Assembly: GCA_039025395.1 (NCBI GenBank)
Contig: JBCCOK010000002.1
Span: 1 to 64,000 of the forward strand
Direction of reading: 5' to 3'
DNA length: 64,000 nucleotides
From: Hoeflea_A sp039025395
Lineage (GTDB): Bacteria; Pseudomonadota; Alphaproteobacteria; Rhizobiales; Rhizobiaceae
A model generated the notes under the pieces. It worked only from the letters and a program-made list of their open reading frames with translations. It made no database searches and was not told where the DNA came from. Position numbers and translations under genes: made by a program. Below, piece by piece: positions 60,551 through 64,000 of this stretch (the stretch's first letter is position 1; the number at the start of each line of letters is the position of its first letter).

Positions 60551-62503
60551 CTATTGCAGTGCATCGAGGTTAGCGTAAAGCTCAAGCGCCTCGGGATTGG
60601 CCAATGCCTCGCGGTTCTTCACCGGTCGATCATGTACAACCTCACGCACGGCCAGTTCGGTGATCTTTCCCGATTTTGTTCGCGGTATGTCGTCGACCGC
60701 AACGATGACAGCCGGAACGTGCCGGGGCGAAGCGCCGCTGCGGATGCGCGCCTTGATCTTTGCAACCAGTCCTTCGTCCAGTGAAACGCCGTCTGCGAGG
60801 CGAACGAACAGGACAATACGAACATCATCATCCCAGTCCTGACCGATACAGATTGCTTCGATTACCTCGTCCATCTGTTCGACCTGATTGTAGATTTCCG
60901 CGGTACCGATCCGCACACCCCCCGGATTGAGCGTCGCGTCCGACCTGCCGTGGATAATCATACCGCCATGATCCGTCCACTCTGCAAAATCGCCGTGGCA
61001 CCAGATATTGTCGAAGCGCTCGAAATAGGCAGCCTGGTACTTCGATCCGTCCGGATCATTCCAGAACATAACGGGCATTGACGGGAAGGGTCTGGTACAC
61101 ACCAGTTCGCCCTTTTGGCCGATCAGCGGTTCGCCGTTCTCATCCCATACATCAACTGCCATACCCAGACCGGCGCCCTGAATCTCGCCCTGCCATACCG
61201 GCTTGACCGGAATGCCGAGGACGAAACAGGAAACGATATCGGTACCACCCGAAATCGATGCGAGGTGAACGTCCAATTTGATTGACTTGTAAACGAACGA
61301 GAAACCTTCCGGAGACAGCGGCGAACCCGTGGAGGTGATCAGCCGCAAGTGCGAAAGATCATGGGTCTTGACCGGGGTCAGCCCGGCCTTGTTGACGGCG
61401 TCGATGTATTTCGCCGACGTGCCGAAAATCGCGAACTTCTCGTCTGCCGCATAGTCGAAAAGGACATTTCCATCGGGGTAGAAGGGCGATCCGTCATAAA
61501 GGTAAAGCGTCGCGCCGGTTGCCAGACCCGATGCCAACCAATTCCACATCATCCAGCCGCATGTGGTAAAGTAGAACAGCCGATCCTGCGGCCGCAATCC
61601 ACAGTGCAGCTGCTGCTCTTTCAAATGCTGAAGAAGTGTTCCTCCCGCCGAATGAACGATGCATTTGGGTACACCGGTCGTCCCGGAAGAAAAGAGAATG
61701 TAGAGTGGATGATCGAAGGGCAACAGCTCGAATTCGACCGGGCGGGCCTCGTGGGGTGCGATAAAACTGTTGAGTGTAGCAGCGTCGGAGAGCCGCGCAG
61801 CCAGCACGTCGGCATGACCGAGATAGGGCACAATTACGGTCTTGAGGGGCTTCAGTTCCGCTTCGACATCGGCCAGTTTCTGCGCGACATCCTGCTGCTT
61901 GCCGTTATACCAGTAGCCGTCACAGGCGAAAAAGAGTTTCGGTTCAATCTGTCCGAAGCGGTCAAGCACGCCATTCGATCCGAAATCCGGAGAGCACGAA
62001 GACCAGATGGCCCCTATGGAGGCTGCTGCAAGCATGGCAGCGATCGTTTCGGGCTGGTTCGGCATCATCGCAGCAACGCGATCGCCGCGGCCTACCCCGA
62101 GTTCGCGCATGGCCTGTTGAAGACGCGAGACGAGAGCATGAAGGTCGTCCCAGCTCATGCGTGAGCGCACCTTGTCCTCGCCGCGAAACACGATCGCGTT
62201 ATCCTCACCACTGCGGCTTAGAAGGTTATCGGCGAAGTTCAGCCGGCTGTCGGGAAAGAAGCGTGCGCCCGGCATCGCATCGCCATTTTCCAAAAGCGTC
62301 GTGCCTTTGACACCCTTGACGCCGCAAAAATCCCAAACGGCGTCCCAAAACAGAGCCCTCTCGGAAACAGACCATTTTTGAAGGTCGTCATAGTGCGAAA
62401 AGTCGGCGCCGTGGCGGTCGCCGCAGAAACGGGCAAATGAAGTGACTACAGCCGTTTCAATGCTGTGTTGTGACGGTGTCCACAACGGATTTTCTTCAAT
62501 CAT
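60551..62503 (-). CDS. Acetoacetyl-CoA synthetase
   Basis: Activates acetoacetate to acetoacetyl-CoA with ATP. The 650-residue protein fits the AACS family rather than acetyl-CoA synthetase: an N-terminal FARFCGDRHGADFSHYDDLQ, LFSSGTTGVPKCIVHSAGG, ISGGTDIVSCFVLGIPVKPV, and the C-terminal PRTKSGKITELAVREVV with catalytic Lys. It starts at ATG 62503 after TGGAGG; 62515 is an alternative. It fits a PHB/ketone-body pathway with the nearby phasin. Confidence 0.9.
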   Translation of the reverse strand: MIEENPLWTPSQHSIETAVVTSFARFCGDRHGADFSHYDDLQKWSVSERALFWDAVWDFCGVKGVKGTTLLENGDAMPGARFFPDSRLNFADNLLSRSGEDNAIVFRGEDKVRSRMSWDDLHALVSRLQQAMRELGVGRGDRVAAMMPNQPETIAAMLAAASIGAIWSSCSPDFGSNGVLDRFGQIEPKLFFACDGYWYNGKQQDVAQKLADVEAELKPLKTVIVPYLGHADVLAARLSDAATLNSFIAPHEARPVEFELLPFDHPLYILFSSGTTGVPKCIVHSAGGTLLQHLKEQQLHCGLRPQDRLFYFTTCGWMMWNWLASGLATGATLYLYDGSPFYPDGNVLFDYAADEKFAIFGTSAKYIDAVNKAGLTPVKTHDLSHLRLITSTGSPLSPEGFSFVYKSIKLDVHLASISGGTDIVSCFVLGIPVKPVWQGEIQGAGLGMAVDVWDENGEPLIGQKGELVCTRPFPSMPVMFWNDPDGSKYQAAYFERFDNIWCHGDFAEWTDHGGMIIHGRSDATLNPGGVRIGTAEIYNQVEQMDEVIEAICIGQDWDDDVRIVLFVRLADGVSLDEGLVAKIKARIRSGASPRHVPAVIVAVDDIPRTKSGKITELAVREVVHDRPVKNREALANPEALELYANLDALQ

Positions 62504-62690
62504 GCGGGCCTCCACCCACGCGTCACTCGTCTTTGGGCCTGTTTAACACCGCCGAATGCGACAAATAAAGCGCCGAATTTGCTGTTGTCCAATACAGCAG
62601 CTCCGGCGCATCGCGATTTGCATTCAAAGCCGTAAAGCTTTACCTCTACCGCAGGTGATTGCACACAAACTCTGTGCCGAAACTGGAAGT

Positions 62691-64000
62691 ATGGTGAAGG
62701 ACTTGAAGCAAAGTAGGCGACACCGAAAGGTCTGGGTTCGCTTTCTGTTTGGAACCATTGTTGCTGCCGGTCTGGTTGCCCTGGTCAGCGGTATTGCCCT
62801 TCCGTTTGCCATATCCACCGATCTCGTCAGGGACAAGCTTGAACGCGATATATCCCAATGGACAGGGCATGAGGTGGTATTGTTGGATAGCCCAGAGCTC
62901 GGTTTCTGGCCTGCGCCACACATTTCATTGAAGCGAATCAGCGTCTCATCACGAAAGTTCCCTGAAGCCGAGCCCATTGTCTACGCCGACGAGATGCGGG
63001 CCGACTTCAGCATTCTTTCAGCGCTGATCGGTGACCCGAGTTTCTCAAATTTTGTTCTTGTGAGGCCGATTTTCTGGGTCGAGCAATTCCCTGAAGGCAA
63101 CACAACATGGAACAGTCAGGCGGGGAGAATATCCGAGGGCGTTGGCAAGACCATCCGGCAAGCCGAAGCAGCGGCGGGCGGAGAGAAATCGACGGAACGC
63201 GTGCCCGACTACCGGCTCGGCGACGTCACCGTCGAGAACGGTACATTCACCTGGATCAATCATATCACCAGCAACAGCGAGAAGATCACGGCCCTGAACG
63301 GGGTCGTGCGATGGCCGCGCCTCAATGGCGAGATGGAGGCCGAAATCAGCGGCATCTACCGTGGAGAAGCGGCACGATTGTGGATGGAAACCGAACAGCC
63401 GCTCATGATTCTCGCGCATCGAACATCGCAGATCGAAATTGAATTCGCCTCGACGCCCCTGACGCTCGCCTTCAACGGCACTGCCAACCTTTCGCCATTG
63501 TCGTTTGCGTCCGGCACCTTCTCGATGCAGAGCCCATCGATGCGGCAAACGCTGGCGTGGGCTGGCGCCGAGATCAAGCCGGGCGAAGCAATCGGCGCAT
63601 TGTCGCTTGACGCCGAACTGCAACTTCAAAACAGCCGGGCGATGCTCGACAAGCTTATCCTTGAACTTGAAGGCAACCGGGCAATCGGCGTACTCGACTT
63701 CAAGTATGCCGACGGGATACCCGGTGTTTCAGGGACGCTGGCCTTCAATTCGCTTGACCTGACATCATTCCTGCGTGCTTTCACGCCGCTGCCGCAGACC
63801 GGCGAGGATATCGCCGATACGATCGATACCTCATTCCTCAACGAGCTGGTTTTGGACATGCGTCTGTCGGCACAATCGGCAAAGCTTGGGCCGCTGAGCC
63901 TGTCCAACGTGGCGGCGGCGGCCCGCATCGACGAGGGACGCGCAACATTTGATATTGGCGATGCAACGGCCTATGGCGGCTCGCTGCAGGGCCGAGTTGT
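62691..64000 (+). CDS. AsmA-family protein (3' end beyond window)
   Basis: An open frame from ATG 62691 to the window end, at least 436 residues, with no stop. An N-terminal membrane helix (about residues 20-42, FLFGTIVAAGLVALVSGIAL) is followed by the AsmA start region (TDLVRDKLERDISQWTGHEV, then LGFWPAPHISLKRISV), and repeated beta-strand patterns (NLSPLSFASGTFSMQSPSM). AsmA proteins act in outer-membrane assembly or lipid transport between membranes. Upstream, AACS is divergent. The whole domain count cannot be seen. Confidence 0.85.
   Translation, partial: MVKDLKQSRRHRKVWVRFLFGTIVAAGLVALVSGIALPFAISTDLVRDKLERDISQWTGHEVVLLDSPELGFWPAPHISLKRISVSSRKFPEAEPIVYADEMRADFSILSALIGDPSFSNFVLVRPIFWVEQFPEGNTTWNSQAGRISEGVGKTIRQAEAAAGGEKSTERVPDYRLGDVTVENGTFTWINHITSNSEKITALNGVVRWPRLNGEMEAEISGIYRGEAARLWMETEQPLMILAHRTSQIEIEFASTPLTLAFNGTANLSPLSFASGTFSMQSPSMRQTLAWAGAEIKPGEAIGALSLDAELQLQNSRAMLDKLILELEGNRAIGVLDFKYADGIPGVSGTLAFNSLDLTSFLRAFTPLPQTGEDIADTIDTSFLNELVLDMRLSAQSAKLGPLSLSNVAAAARIDEGRATFDIGDATAYGGSLQGRV

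Noticed and set aside
1..64000. CRISPR arrays, insertion sequences, phage integrases, rRNA genes
   Set aside because: I found no regular spaced repeats, transposase-like or integrase-like proteins, or rRNA sequence in the window.

Overview
The window is about 64 kb of GC-rich DNA from an alphaproteobacterium, most likely order Hyphomicrobiales (Rhizobiales), near the Hoeflea/Phyllobacteriaceae/Rhizobiaceae group. This is inferred from linked gene sets typical of that order: rsmE-gshA, an lpiA(mprF)-acvB pair, DUF1127 beside a LysR regulator, a PdhS-like cell-cycle kinase preceded by a CtrA-type box, a phasin, and a tRNA-His with an alphaproteobacterial acceptor end. No search could be run, so genus is open.

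Layout. 1-16 kb: two nested hairpins, then a DUF4870-like protein, a LysR/DUF1330 divergent pair, a glutathione transferase, a TAXI-type TRAP transporter with a glutamine amidotransferase, a LysE exporter coupled to an Ada-like Cys protein, rsmE, gshA (with a leader ORF), DUF937, a YdjM-like hydrolase, an MFS exporter, a SOUL protein and a DUF4149 protein. 16-35 kb is an accessory stretch in which three gene blocks lie between duplicated pieces of their surroundings: LD-carboxypeptidase plus cyclase between copies of an acyl-CoA synthetase 3' end; a DEDDh exonuclease between 100-bp repeats; and a betaine-homocysteine-methyltransferase-like gene, broken by an in-frame TAG, between copies of the tarD 5' region. 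The same stretch holds a cobalamin riboswitch in front of gbcAB-like glycine betaine demethylase genes and a TetR/ABA4-like module.

34-48 kb is catabolic: D-tartrate dehydratase with a tripartite tricarboxylate transporter whose TctA and TctB are fused, a patatin, then a LacI-controlled operon (61-aa membrane protein, TRAP transporter, HpsN/HisD-like dehydrogenase, SDR, zinc dehydrogenase, universal stress protein).

48-64 kb is more core-like: a DUF6428/ArsR pair with cysteine-rich tails and twin operators, DUF1127/LysR, xseA, acvB-mprF, tRNA-His, a phasin, a 1143-residue PdhS-like histidine kinase, acetoacetyl-CoA synthetase and an AsmA-family gene cut by the window end.

A theme of the middle region is methyl-group metabolism: a B12-riboswitch-controlled betaine demethylase and a decayed BHMT-like gene with a palindromic operator cluster lie within 10 kb of each other.
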